A stretch of DNA of 64,000 nucleotides from contig JAMPIT010000188.1 in assembly GCA_026261815.1 (NCBI GenBank), positions 415,811-479,810 of the forward strand, given 5' to 3'. Each line of letters starts with the position of its first letter. The stretch's first letter is position 1. Below are positions 38,416-49,315 of the stretch, one piece after another. This stretch comes from Monarcha castaneiventris obscurior (taxonomy: Eukaryota > Chordata > Aves > Passeriformes > Monarchidae). The notes beneath the pieces were generated by a model. It had not been told where the DNA came from. It saw only the letters and a program-made list of their open reading frames with translations, and searched no databases. The translations under genes and the position numbers were made by a program.

Positions 38416-39093
38416 ATCCTGAGACACTTCAGAAGCAGCACGGCGTGACTCGGTGGAGCCCTGCTGATGCAAACAAACCCGGTGCCATCCATTAGATTGC
38501 CTCACATTCTTTGGATGTCCTAAGGCACTGTTTTTCTCTCTTTGGTTTTTAGGAGAGATGGAAGATGCCTACTAGTGTTTCAGCCAGTTCTACTGTATTG
38601 TACACAGTGAAACAGTGTACAGGATATTGTGATGAGGCAGAGTCCTCAAATCCTTGTTTAGGCAAAGCTTCTCAGTATCGGGAGGAGTTTCTATGGCAGA
38701 GAAAGTGTTTATTTGCAAACCTGCAAACCCAAATGTGGTTGCCCGTGATCTTTGGGCTGTCCACTCCAGCTACTAATTTTTAAGTAACATTTAAGCTACA
38801 GCTTTGTCTGTTCTAACTGTTCTTAATGTTCAGATTGTTCTTAGGTGGAGGATAGCCAAGCAACCAGAGTTGCTGAAAAGGAAGGGAGGACAGAAGGAGA
38901 AAGAAGCAGCACTGACAGCTGGAGTTGCAACAAGCCCCAGGCCCCTTGGCCCTGTCTGTTTTGTGTCTTGGGCCGCCCCTGCCTCTCCCCCTATCTCCCA
39001 CACTGTTGTGACACATTTTTTTTCTTCCCTGTACCTTTTCTCTTGATTCTTCTGTCCCATCAAAATAGGGCTTTTAGAACTGTACCAGCATTA

Positions 39094-39099
39094 AATAAA
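39094..39099 (+). terminator. Possible THUMPD2 polyadenylation signal
   Basis: AATAAA about 680 bases after the THUMPD2 stop codon, and the first clear hexamer downstream that I see. The choice is tentative. Confidence 0.4.
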
Positions 39100-39109
39100 G
39101 GGCCCAAGG

Positions 39110-41420
39110 CAATACTGAAATCACTTTCTCCTTTGGTTTTAGCATCCTTTCTACAAAGGCTGAGATAGCAAAAACCAAAAATCATTGCACATTTTCTGTG
39201 AGAACTAAACATAAAGACTTCTCACTGCTTTCCTAAGCTGTGTCAATCTGCAGGAACACTGGGGGCCTTTTGGGAAGGGAAAATTAGGATAAAATATTAA
39301 ATACCTTTCTCTATGCTTCTGTTCCAAATTTCTAACTGAGGATCACCTTAAAGAGCAAAGTTGGGTTTAACAGTGTTAATTTGTTGATTTTAACACAGTT
39401 TCTCTCAAATCTTTTTACTAAGAAAAGTATAAAATGGGACTATATTTGCATTTTCAAACACACTTCTTTTCTAAAATATCTTGTAGTTATTAATGTATAT
39501 TTTTGCAGCTGTGCAGTCTACGATAAAGACTTATTTTGGAAACTCAACAGCGTTTTAGACTAAAGCAAACTTTGTTACCTAAGGGTAGGGTTTGGGTGAG
39601 GGGTTTTGGTTTTGTTTATTCTGGTTTTGTTTTTGTTTCATTTGGCTGGCTCTTTTTAACAGTATATCAAAGAATAATGTGTAATTGTAGTTTGAAATGG
39701 TTACTTTTCTTAAAACAGCTATTTTGGACTTTAGTTAACTATATTTATCTAGTGTGGTTCAGGATTCTGCAACCATTGTGCTTATGAAAACGTTCAGAAA
39801 CACCTTGGTGAAAATTTTTGCTTTGGCATTTTAGAAAAAAACAGCTTAGGCCACACTGTGCTGCCCACATGCAGCTATGTGACATTTGTTACCTTACCCA
39901 TGAGATATGGAAGCATGGTTTTGTGTTGTCAAGTTCTTTGTATTGTAGCGCATTTATCCCTGTCCTAGGGCTATTTTTGGTCCCTTTTTGGTCCCTTTTT
40001 GGTTTTTTTGTACGAAAGCCAATTTTCCTAATCTCGCAACACCAACGAAAAAGGAAGGTAAATGGCACTTGCAGTGCTAATCAGCACATTGACCCTCGTT
40101 GTTTATATGTGCTGCATTTTTAGAGGCAATGAACTGATATCTTTGGTCTGTTACTTTTTCAAGTTGTATGATGTTTTGTGGTTTATAATGGTGAGACTTA
40201 AAAATAATGTGTGCCCTGTAGTCATAGCGACACTGAAAATTTTCCAGGTGTTCCCTCTGTTTCTTTGGTGCTGAGCTACAGGTACTAAAAACTATCAAAA
40301 AACCATTCAGTGGAAAAATACATGCCAAAGAAACATATCTGTGTGAAATTCTCAGACTTGCTGTAAGTAGAGACGAATTCTTTTGTAGTCACTTGGACCA
40401 TACATTATCATATATAGCAGTCATACGAAAATAATATAGCTGTTCTTCACAGAATTCTTTTTCTGAGGAATGAAAAGCAAAGTTTTCTATATTTTATTAA
40501 AGCAAGTCAGCTGCAAATACAAATAAATACGTACTTTTACATCAGTACTTCAAAATACTAATATATATGCAGTTGACTAGAGACAACTCTGGAAGAAATT
40601 AGAAGTGAAACCAGACCTTTGTTCTTGTACTGTATACACTCTAGAAACTGAATACATTAAAATTGTATTTTAGCAACAGTACAGTTATGGTAGTTTGCTA
40701 TATTCACAGAATATATAAGAGCAAACTGTCTTAGAGGGTCATACAGATGAAATCCCATGGATGTGCCTGGAGCATGGCCCTCCCCAGCAGCTTTTATTAC
40801 AGGTAATTTTTTTTAAAAAAGCTAAAAGCTGATGCTCAGTACTTTGGGATCTGGCTCATAACTGCAGAGAGGATGAAGTTCCTTGCTGGAACTCAGGCAG
40901 TGGAGTGCCACAAACCTGCAACCGCATCGCTTTTTGTTCAGCTTTAATTCGATGTTCTTTTTTTTTTTTTTTTAAGTAGCCTTAGAGATGCTACAAGTGA
41001 AAGAAATAGACTGGAATAGCACAGTAATTGATATTTTACTGTTCCTCTTTTTCTTTTAAAAATTTATGTAGATAGCATGAACTTTTTAACTCTGTGATTT
41101 GGGAGAAACACTTTTTTTTCCTCTCTTTGGAAGAGATGTGCAAGTCCTGAGCCACTGGGCCAATGCTTGCTGCATTTTATTTACATTTTTGCAATTAAAC
41201 AAGGAGCTGATAAGATTGACAAGGAAGATACAACTCAGGAGCTCGCTCGGCAGCAGCCTCCACACTCTTTGGGTGATGCAAAGAGCAGCAGGGGATGAAC
41301 TTCCTTTCCAGTGCAAGATTAATCCATCATAACATGCTCACTGACATAAAAGTCACTTCTTACAAGCCACTTATTCTTCCCTGAAGTGCATCAATTACGG
41401 GTCTAAATTGAGAGGGAAGC
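39110..41420. other. Intergenic stretch, no gene recognised
   Basis: AT-rich DNA with a T-run at about 40956-40974 and several T/G-rich patches. The open frames here (up to 101 codons) have no recognisable family and no supporting splice pattern. Confidence 0.5.
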
Positions 41421-41429
41421 ACCGTTTCC

Positions 41430-41995
41430 CCCTTGAGGCTTTGAAATGGTGACAAAAGGGAGTTTCCCCTTGATTTAATTAATTAAGAAATTGAAGAAGA
41501 ATGGTAAAGATGAGCTGGCGCTGCCGGTTTGGACTCAATTTGTCCGTCGGGATTACCAATGCCGACAGACACCAAGCATCGACGGACGCTCGGCACTGAC
41601 TGTGTCACGCCCCGACGGATCCAACAGGGACTGGAAGCTCCATGGAGCAGCTCAGCGCCTGCTCCACTCTCGCCCCACAAAGCCCGGGATGCACCGGAGG
41701 GTCTGGACACATCCCCACTGTGGGGGGCAGCTGCGAGCTGCCGAGGACAAAGTCTCGGTTCCTAGGCTTGAACCTCTGTTGGTTTACTTCTCATTCTCTT
41801 GCTCTGATTTGTTTGACAATAAATTCAATTAATTCCCCCCAGTCATGTCTCATATTCCAGTGACCCGTGAGTGATCGCTCTAACCTTTTCCCGATCCTCA
41901 AGCCTCTCCTGATGTGTTCTCTTCCCTGCCCAGGGTGAGGAGAGGGACAGAGCGGTTTTGCTGGCACCAGGCACCTGGCCAGGCTCAGCCCACCC
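41430..41995 (+). mobile_element. LTR of an ERVL-like endogenous retrovirus, probably solo
   Basis: The 3' half (about 41770-41995) has the layout of avian ERVL LTR ends: a CT-rich tract, AATAAATT at about 41819, a GTGAGTGATCGCT block and a closing GGTGAGGAGAGGGACAGAGCG ... CACCTGG ... CAGCCCACC. No internal viral sequence is seen on either side, so it is likely a solo LTR. The left border was not found. Confidence 0.55.
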
Positions 41996-42524
41996 CAATA
42001 AATCCTGCGATAATTCTCGGCACCATTGCCCAGCCGCACGGCGGGTCTGGCTCCGCGGGCAGGCGGCTACGGTGGTTCAAAGGGAGCAAAATGGGACCGA
42101 GTGAGAGGGAGGCAGGTGGTGCCGGTGGGTGAAATGTCTTTGCTGCGAGCTGGCAGGGAGAGGAGGAGGAGGGAGAACCTGGTGCAAAGTAAAGAGGAGA
42201 GAAAGAGGGACAAGGCTGGAGCGGTGGAAGAAAGCGGAGGTCGCCATGGGGCAGCTCAGCATTTTGCTTTCCAGCTCTGTGGGAGGAAAGAAAGGGCTGT
42301 CAAATCCATCCAGGAAACGAGAGGAGAAATAGCAGGTGATGTAAATCGTCGGCAATTTGGATTCCATTTGTCTGACCGGCAAACGCCGAGAGACTCCGAG
42401 CACCGCGGGACGCCTGCGAGCGTTGCGATGTGCCTTGCTCTGGCTGCAGCCCGCCTGGTGAAGACCCCCAGAAGCAGCGTCCCGGGCGCTGCGCTTCTTC
42501 ACCGGCTTCACCAGCGCGGGGCCC

Positions 42525-42713
42525 GTTTGGGTGCGGGTTAGCCCAGCTTTGGCCCAGTTTCGGTGCGGCTTTGCCCGGCTTTGGCCCGTTTGGGTGCGGC
42601 TTTGCCCGGCTTTGGCCCCGTTTGGGTGCGGCTTTGCCCGGCTTTGGCCCCGTTTGTGTGCGGCTTTGCCCGGCTTTGGCCCCGTTTGGGTGCGGCTTTG
42701 CCCGGCTTTGGCC
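42525..42713 (+). repeat. 32-bp minisatellite, about six units
   Basis: Tandem units of 31-32 bp with core GGTGCGGCTTTGCCCGGC followed by TTTGGCCC. The inner four are almost identical. The array lies directly upstream of the CCAAT/HSE promoter. Long open frames across it on both strands (for example minus 42077-42892) are repeat artefacts. Confidence 0.92.
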
Positions 42714-42797
42714 GCAGCGCTCGGCCCGGTCCCAACCCGCGCCGTGTCCCGGGGGGGCTTCGCTCTTCCCCGCACGCGGGAGGGGATCGGGAAGCAG

Positions 42798-43125
42798 CCA
42801 ATCGGAAGCGTCGGAGCGTACGGCAGCCAATAGGAGCCCTGGCGACACCGGCAGCCAATGGGAAGCGCCGCTCCCTGAGGGACCGCTCGCACTTCAGAGT
42901 GCTTCGAAGCGCCTTCGTTTTGGGGAAGTTTCTGGAAATTTTGGAGTTACTTTTTTTTTGTCAATAGCGCGGATTTTCTGAGACAGCAGGGATTGCGGCG
43001 CGGGGGCGCTTCTGGCTCTGGCGCTTCAGGGCGGTTTCGAGGTGGGGGGAGCCCCCAGCGGCAGTGGCGGGAAAAGGGGGGGTGCGCGGTATAAAAAGCG
43101 CCGCCGGCGTGGCGGCGCCTCAGTC
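42798..43125 (+). promoter_or_regulatory. Heat-shock-type promoter: three CCAAT boxes, HSE, TATA
   Basis: Three near-identical GGCAGCCAAT-type boxes have their CCAAT at 42798-42802, 42827-42831 and 42855-42859, spaced 28-29 bp (NF-Y type). A perfect three-part heat-shock element GAAGTTTCTGGAA sits at 42925-42937, with decayed extra units on its right and TTC triplets at 42893, 42903 and 42914. A TATA box TATAAAAAG lies at 43090-43098 and an initiator-like CCTCAGTC about 25 bp later. CCAAT, HSE and TATA together are the plan of HSP70-class promoters; HSF1 control is inferred. Confidence 0.65.
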
Positions 43126-43245
43126 GGGGGGCGGCGGCGGCGGCGGCAGCAGCTCCGCGGGCGGGCCGGGACCGGCCCTGAGGCGCCGGCAAGCGCCGTG
43201 GCAGCCGCGCTTCGGCTCCGTCATCGGCAGCGCCGCTTGGTGCCG
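43119..43245 (+). ncRNA. Predicted first exon of an unrecognised transcript
   Basis: The sequence starts about 25 bp after the TATA box, is GC-rich with a GGC/CGG run, and ends at a consensus splice donor (GTAAGG at 43246). I see no ATG on the plus strand within it, so it is a 5' leader or non-coding exon. The partner exon was not identified; the tandem array begins within about 200 bp. Confidence 0.4.
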
Positions 43246-43399
43246 GTAAGGAGCGGGAGAAGGCGCCGGCGAATGCCGTCGGCGCGGCGGGGCTTGGGCC
43301 GCCTGCGGTGTGCGGTCTCCCGAGAGCAGCGGGGAATCGCACGGGGAGCGGCGGCGGGCGGGGCGCTGTGGGAGCCGGCGCACGTCTCTGAATGAGCCG

Positions 43400-44400
43400 C
43401 CCCGCGCGAGGTGCGAATGGAATAAAAGAGAACTCAATCGAGCGTCAAAGAAGAGCCGCAGCTAGAGGGCTCTCCGCCTCCGCCCCGTGTCACTAAAAGA
43501 GCTGCACCGAGGGACCGTCGGGGTGGCGGGGCTGGTTAAAGTCACGGGCGTGACTTGGAAGTGTGAATAGAAAAAAACTAATTGAGAATGGTAACAAATA
43601 TTGTAAAAGTATTGCAGCAGCCGTGCCTCTGCCCCGTGTCACTGAAAGAGCAGCACCGAGGCACCTTGGGGGTGATGCTCTGGGTAAACGTGCGGCACGG
43701 GAAAGGACTGGGGATGTGAGGGTAATAAAAGATAGAGAATGGTCTAAGAAATAGTGCAAGAACCGCGGCAGGAGTGGCCGCTGCCCCAGGACAAAACGAG
43801 CTGCACCGAAGCACCCGTGGGGCAGGTGCGCTGCTTCAAATGTGTCACGGGAAAGGTCGGTACTGTGAAGGGAATAAAATAAAGAGAATGGTAAATAAAG
43901 AGAATGGTAAAAATATATCCTAAGGTACTGCAGCAAGGGTGGCCGCTGCCCCGGGTCACTAAAAGAGCTGCGCCGAGGGACCGTCAGTGGGGCAGTGGTG
44001 CTGAAAGAGCGGCACGGGAAAGGCTGCGAGGTGTAAAGGGAATAAAGTGCTGAGAATGCTAAAAGAAATCTAATAAAGGTACTGCAGCAGGAGCGGCCGC
44101 TGCCCCGTGTCACTAAAAGAGCTGCACCGAGGGACCGTCGGGGCAGTGGTGCTGGTCAAATTGCAACATGGGAGTGGCTGGGAAGCATGAATAGAAGAAA
44201 ATACTGTTATTGGTATGAAATGTTATTGAAGTATTACAGCAGGAGTGCCTCTGCCCCATGTCACTAAAAGAGCTGCTCCGAGGTACTATTGCAGCAGCTG
44301 TGCTGCTTAAAATTGGTCACAGGACCGGTTAGAAGTGTGAGTGGAATAAAATAAATGTGATGGTATACAAATTCTTCTTAAGTTACCTCACCAGGGGTGG
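43400..44400 (+). repeat. Tandem array of about 152-bp units bearing polyadenylation hexamers
   Basis: Six units have their CTGCCCC-type starts at about 43480, 43629, 43781, 43945, 44100 and 44251, with a partial unit before 43480. The conserved head reads CTGCCCCGTGTCACTAAAAG then AGCTGCACCGAGG. An AATAAA sits mid-unit at 43421, 43724, 43873, 44041 and 44345; two units carry only GAATAGA. Unit tails end TACTGCAGCAGGAG-like. Spacing is 149-164 bp. A minus-strand open frame of 206 codons crosses four units but has no family resemblance. A further diverged head lies at 45044, beyond the LTR. Confidence 0.9.
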
Positions 44401-44570
44401 CATGTGGTGGTGCAAGTGGTTCTCTCCACTCAGACCACTAAGAATACCCAGTGGTGGTCAGGCACTGAAGTATAAGCAGTTCACTTTCCAGTTTGTGTGA
44501 GAAGCCACAATCCCTCTACATCAGTAGTTGGCATAATTTTGTACGATTGGTTCCCATTTTCCCCTCCCGG

Positions 44571-45025
44571 TGTTATGTATGATATTGTAAATATTAATTT
44601 CCTTAGTTAATAAATATATGTTCTAGAAAGTTCTGTCCTGCTCGACACCCCATTGGTTCCTCCCTTAAGTCCCTCCTATGTCTTATTCCCATTCGTTTCT
44701 TTAGCCTCATCCCCGCCTTTCTTTCCATATCCCATGGGCTGTGTTCCTTATCCCCGCCTTTCTATCCTCAGTATAAAATGATTGGACCCTCTGTTAAAAT
44801 TCGGTTCTTCACCCTTGGTCGTCTGCGTGGGTAAGTCGCTACGTGGAATATCATACCGAGAGTCTCCTCTCTTTGCTTCTTCTCCTCTGCCTGCGTGCCC
44901 GAGGACCTGCCAGGGAGTCGCTCCCTCGGGTGAGGAGCTCACCGGCTCGCTTTTTGTGGGTTCAGGGAACCGCCTCAGAGTTCGGTGTGGCCACACCTCG
45001 GGCTTCTTCTGCCTTGGCTGGTGCG
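44571..45025 (+). mobile_element. Retroviral LTR inserted in the 152-bp array
   Basis: Starts TGTTATGTATG and carries a promoter with TATAAAA at 44772-44778, followed by a U5-like CT-rich stretch. An array-unit head resumes at about 45044, so the right border is near 45025. Orientation matches the integrase fragment that follows. No primer-binding site was identified with confidence. Confidence 0.6.
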
Positions 45026-45104
45026 CGACCGCTGCAGTGGCCGCTGCCCCGTCACTGAAAGGCGAGCCCGGAGCAGGGTCTGCGCTGCTTCTGTCACTGA
45101 AAGG

Positions 45105-45447
45105 GATTTACATATTCCTTGGACACCACAATCCGGTAGGAAGGCTGAGAGAAGGAAACAAAGCCTAAAAAGGCAAATGAGCCAAATCTGCCAAAAAACA
45201 CAAATGGCCACATTCCCCGGCGTTGCTGAGGTATTAAGCCAAGCTCTAAGCAAAAGGTGAGCCCCTATGGAATCCTTTATGGGAGACCATATCCAGCTAT
45301 GACTCTTCCTGGAGAAGGCCATGGGAAAGGTTTTAGCAGTTTCAAGCAATATGTCATTTCCTCAGGAAAAACACTTGGATCACTGCATAACTTTATTGTT
45401 TTAGGCACACGAATCACCTGTGATACCCAAGTCCATCCTCACAGGGG
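45105..45447 (+). pseudogene. Endogenous retrovirus integrase fragment, broken
   Basis: Two successive reading frames resemble the end of the catalytic core and the C-terminal part of a gammaretrovirus-like integrase. The first frame (about 45105-45220) has PQSGRKAE and LKRQMSQICQ. The second (from 45257) has SPYGILYGRPYP and later VISSGKTLGSLH. The frame change and lost sequence near 45220-45257 disable it, and no gag, protease, RT or env is seen. This is a dead relic, probably from the same element as the LTR just before it. Confidence 0.7.
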
Positions 45448-45449
45448 GC

Positions 45450-46130
45450 AGCAGCGGCACGGTAGGGAAGGGATGGGACAGCTCCTGCCCCTGCCCCGGG
45501 CTCAGGAACGGAGCGGAGCCCGAGCGGGAGCCGCGGCACCGGCGTGGGACTCGCTGCCCCCGCGCCGTGGGGCGGCCGCCAGCCCGCGGCACCGGAGCTG
45601 GGGAGGAGCTCCGAGGCTGCTGGGGGCTGCCCCCCTTTATTGTGGCAGCAGAGCCCCTTTTTGGGGCGCGTACACGTGGAAATGGCTTTATTAAAGCGAC
45701 GCGCTGCTGCTGTCCAGGGCGGCTTGACTCGTTTTGTGCTTTCTTTGGGGATGAGGAAAAAAGGCCGGGGGAGGGGGTGGAGACTCGGGGGCTCCGATGT
45801 CATTGGGGGAACCCCAATGTCCCCGGGAGAGCCGCGATGCGGTGGAGGAGCAGGTGAGTGGGGAATGAGGGGGGCCAATGCTGGGTGCCCTCTGCCAGAG
45901 GGAGCCAAAACTGCCAGAAAATCCACAGGGAGGGGTGTGTGTAGAATACTAAAACCTGCCGAGGTTTTAATTTTTATATATATTGACAAAGACACTAATT
46001 TAGATCTAAATTAGTTGCAAAATAAACCCTCTCTATCTACTATTATTACATACAGGAATATAAGAAACTGGGAATAGAGATCTGTAGGTTTTGAAAATAA
46101 CGGGCTGACGTTTTCATATAGGAAAGGAAA
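45450..46130. other. GC-rich spacer, no gene recognised
   Basis: A small CpG-rich patch (45450-45700) followed by mixed sequence. Overlapping open frames on both strands lack any recognisable family. Confidence 0.4.
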
Positions 46131-46139
46131 CAAGCAAGT

Positions 46140-47760
46140 GCCTGAAAGCAGGAGCGCAGCCGCTGGGGGTGCAGGCGCTCAGCAGCGCTCGGAGCCGGCT
46201 GCTGCTGCCGGTGCTCTGTGCCCGGCCCGGAGCGCGTCCCAGCCCCGGGCTGCGCTCGGCGGCGCTGCTGCCGCCTGGTGGCGAGGGAGCGGCACTGCCG
46301 CCCCCGGCCCCGCCGCTGGCCCGGCCCCGCCCGCCGCTCCCGCCGGGGGCCGCGGGACAGCGGCGGCCTCGGCGGCTGCCGAGCGCGGGGAGGGCGAGGG
46401 GCGGCAGCGAGCGGGGCCGTGTCTGTGAGCGGAGGAGGGGAGGGGTGAAGGGCGGTTCGGAGCGCAGAGGGGCACGGCCGTGGCCGAGCGGGGCCAGGGC
46501 GATAAAAGGAGCGGGCGCCGTGCGGGGCGCGGGCTGAGACCCGTGACAGCGGCGGGGCCGGTTTGGCCGGGCAGCAGCGGCGCGGGGCGGGGGGCACCGG
46601 ACGAGCGCGGTCGGAACGGAGCTGCCAAAGGGCCGCAGTCAAGAGGGCGGCTCGGAAAGGAAGGCGCGGGTTCGGAGCTCTCGGGGCGGTGTAAGTGACG
46701 CTTCATTAGTATCTGCCAGGACCCTAAAGAGGGTACGTCCGGCGTCGCCACACTCAAGATGGCGGACGCGGTAGGACCCCGGGAGAGGCGTCCCCACCGA
46801 TGCCTGCCGCCGCTCGCGCGGCCGTCGCCCGCCTCCGGCGCCACTGGCCGCGCCGGCCGCGTCCTCGCACCGGGAAACGCCGCGGAAAATCGCGCGGAAA
46901 GCGCGGGAGCGGCGTCGGAGTCGGGACCGGATTCAGGCAGCGGAATAGACAGACGCCCGTGAGAGGAGCGAGGGCCTTAAATGTCCCACACTAAAAATGG
47001 CGGCTCTACCGGAAGTGGCTTCCGCCAGCACCTAAGATGGCGGCGAAGGGCGGAAATCACATGCTGGCCACACCAAAGATGGCGCGTGGCACGCCGCTGG
47101 GTTTGACCTCCCAAAGGTGGCGGCACCGCGCGCATGCGCTTTGGGTAGGGACAGAAAAGGCGCGGGAAGAAAGGACGCCGGTCCGTATTTTTGGCTGCCT
47201 GAACGACACCCCGACGCCGACGCCGCCCCAGCGCTTTCGGCGCGAGTTTTCGCGGCGTTTCCCGGTGTGCGGATACGGGCTGCGGGGTCAGCGGCGCCGG
47301 GGGCGGGCGGGAGCCGCGCGGGCGCCGGCAGGCAGCGGCCGGGACGCCTCTCCCGAGGTCCTACCGCGTCCGCCATCTTGAGTGTGGCCCGTGCCGGACG
47401 CGCCCTCTTTAGGGTCCCGGCAGGTGCCAATAAAGCGTCCCCAAGAGCGCCCCGAGAGCGCCGAACCGCGCCGGCGGCCGCGAAACGCAAAGGCGCCGAG
47501 GAAGAGCCGCACCGGAGCTGCCCGGGCCCTGCCCCTGCCCGAAGGGCGGCGGCTGCCCGTAGCCGGGAGCGGCTAGCAAGGATGGAGCTGCTCTTTGCCG
47601 GGAGGTGAGAGCTGGCGGGGCCGGAGCTGGGGGCGGCTTTCCCCGGCAGGGCGAGCGGGGAGGATTTCGGCTGCCGGCAGCTCTCGGGGAGGGCTGGATG
47701 GAGCCCGGGCTGAGCCGGGTGGCAGCTGCGGGTGCTGCTCGTGTCCCCGGGAGCCGCTGA
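46140..47760. promoter_or_regulatory. CpG island with bidirectional housekeeping-type promoter motifs
   Basis: About 1.6 kb of CpG-dense sequence. YY1-type motifs (AAGATGGCGG or near variants) occur on the plus strand at 46756, 46994, 47034 and 47076, and on the minus strand at 47370-47379. An ETS site CCGGAAGTGG lies at about 47009 and a perfect NRF1 palindrome GCGCATGCGC at 47130-47139. Motifs facing both ways suggest divergent transcription; the C2CD3-like exons begin just to the right. Confidence 0.65.
46665..47472. repeat. Inverted repeat, arms about 290 bp, spacer about 230 bp
   Basis: Arm A is about 46665-46955 and arm B about 47185-47472 on the opposite strand, roughly 75-80% identical by eye. 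Shared blocks include ACCCTAAAGAGGG, CACTCAAGATGGCGGACGCG, GGGAAACGCCGCG and TTCAGGCAGC. Both arms place an ATG in the same setting (46759 on plus, 47376 on minus) and both read MADAVGPRERRP, then drift without indels for about 55 codons. Confidence 0.85.
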
Positions 47761-49179
47761 AATGGCGGCTCATAGCAGCAGCCCCGCGTGTCTGCGTGCA
47801 GCGGCCGCTCTCTCAGACAGGCGTCACCCCAGCTGAGGAAGATGGGTTACTGCCGCCCGTGCTGTTGATAGTGCCTGATGGAAAGGATTTCATTGCTGAA
47901 GGCTGTGGGCTCCCCAGTTCTTGCCATGTGTATTTAAACTGCAAACTGCTCAGCACCAAGGAAGCAACGAGATCCGCTGTCGTCTGGGGCACAACACAGC
48001 CTGCCTTTAATTTTTCTCAGGCAAGTCACGTTTTCCATTTCACGCTGATGGAAGTGTGGTATTCCCCACTGACAAACACATTTCATGGTTAAGTTCCTTT
48101 TATATATGTAGGAACATATCTGCTTGGCTCCGTTGAATGCACATTTCATTTTTAACTTCTACCTCTAAAAAGCACAGTTCTGCAGACTGGAATAAAGTAG
48201 ACTTACCAGAATGCTCTGTACTTAGCCAATATTTTCCAGTGTTTTCTGTGTACTAATTCTGATTTAAACCTTTCAGGTGGTGCCTTTTTTATTGACTTCC
48301 AAACACTTGGAGCAGCTGAGGAACAATGTAATGATTATTGAAGCATGGAACAAGCTGGGAAGCCCTGGCTGTGACAAATTGCTGGGATTAGTGAAACTCC
48401 CTCTGCATCAGTTTTACATCTCGTTCAAGTAAACTATTTTTTTCCCCCTATCTTATTGTGTTGGGAAATGTCCTAACTGAAGCTCAGAGAAAGAAGTCAG
48501 GGATGGTGTGTGGGGGTTGTGTGGGAGGGTTCTTAGTTACGCTTTATAGCAAAAGGCATTTTTGCCCTGCCAACCTTCCTATAGCCTTTCCTACAGTGAG
48601 CAGGGTGCAAGTTACACTGTCCTTGTCCAGAAGTACAGATAGAGTGTGAGAAATGAAGTCACCGTGCTCCATCAGGGTTGGTGCCTGCTTAACTTGTGGT
48701 CCTATGATGGAATAAAACTAGAAGGAATCAAAGTGACTACAGAGGAAAATGAAGTGTGGCTTTCCATCAGTAATTTTCCAAGATTGTGACTGATTGAGTT
48801 TGCCCCTAGTTATGCTCTGCAGGGATCCCATAGGGATGCTGTCGGTTTGCACAGCCCAGGTGTCAAAAAGGTTCCAAAACCTTCATCTTTTGTGTTCTCT
48901 GGGATTCTCCAGAGTTCTTTGTTCTTTTTGGGTTTAATCTATTGACTTGTTGTTCAGTTAAGTAATATACCTGCTTAAAAGAGTTGAAAATGCTGGAAAT
49001 ACTGGACAGAAGCAATCCTTCATAATGCAAAGGATTTATTCCTTTTCTTTTGGTCAGACCTAGTGACAGGTAGAAATTGGATGGTGCTGGAGCTGCCTGG
49101 CCACTGCTTTGTTAGTCATTACTGTGCGGTTTGTATCATTTTTGTAGTAAGCCACTGTAGTTTACTTGTGTCTATCTTA

Positions 49180-49315
49180 GAATCGCAGAATGGTTTGGCT
49201 TGGGAGGGGTCTTAAAGCTCACCCAGTGCCACCCCCTGCCATGGGCAGGGACACCTTCCACTGAACAAGATTGCTGCAAGCCCCACCCAACCTGGCCTTG
49301 AATAACTTCAGTGTA
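49180..49315 (-). mobile_element. CR1 LINE 3' fragment
   Basis: Reverse: AGAATGGTTTGGCTTGGGAG ... CATGGGCAGGGACACCTTCC. In a C2CD3-like intron. Confidence 0.85.

Noticed and set aside
42077..42892. 271-codon minus-strand open frame (and its 182-codon neighbour)
   Set aside because: Most of it is translation of the 32-bp minisatellite, with promoter DNA at the ends; no domain.
43089..43098. TATA box as part of an LTR promoter
   Set aside because: No LTR-like TG...CA borders or viral sequence near it; the surrounding CCAAT, HSE and CpG context looks like a cellular promoter, although a retroviral origin of the downstream array remains possible.
43493..44113. 206-codon minus-strand open frame through the 152-bp array
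   Set aside because: Unit spacing near a multiple of three keeps it open for four units, but units with other spacing break it and the head-unit sequence resembles no protein.
47582..47604. ATG exon MELLFAGR as the start of the C2CD3-like gene
   Set aside because: It ends in phase 2, whereas the next exon needs phase 0 (or phase 1 with the alternative acceptor), so no continuous reading frame results.
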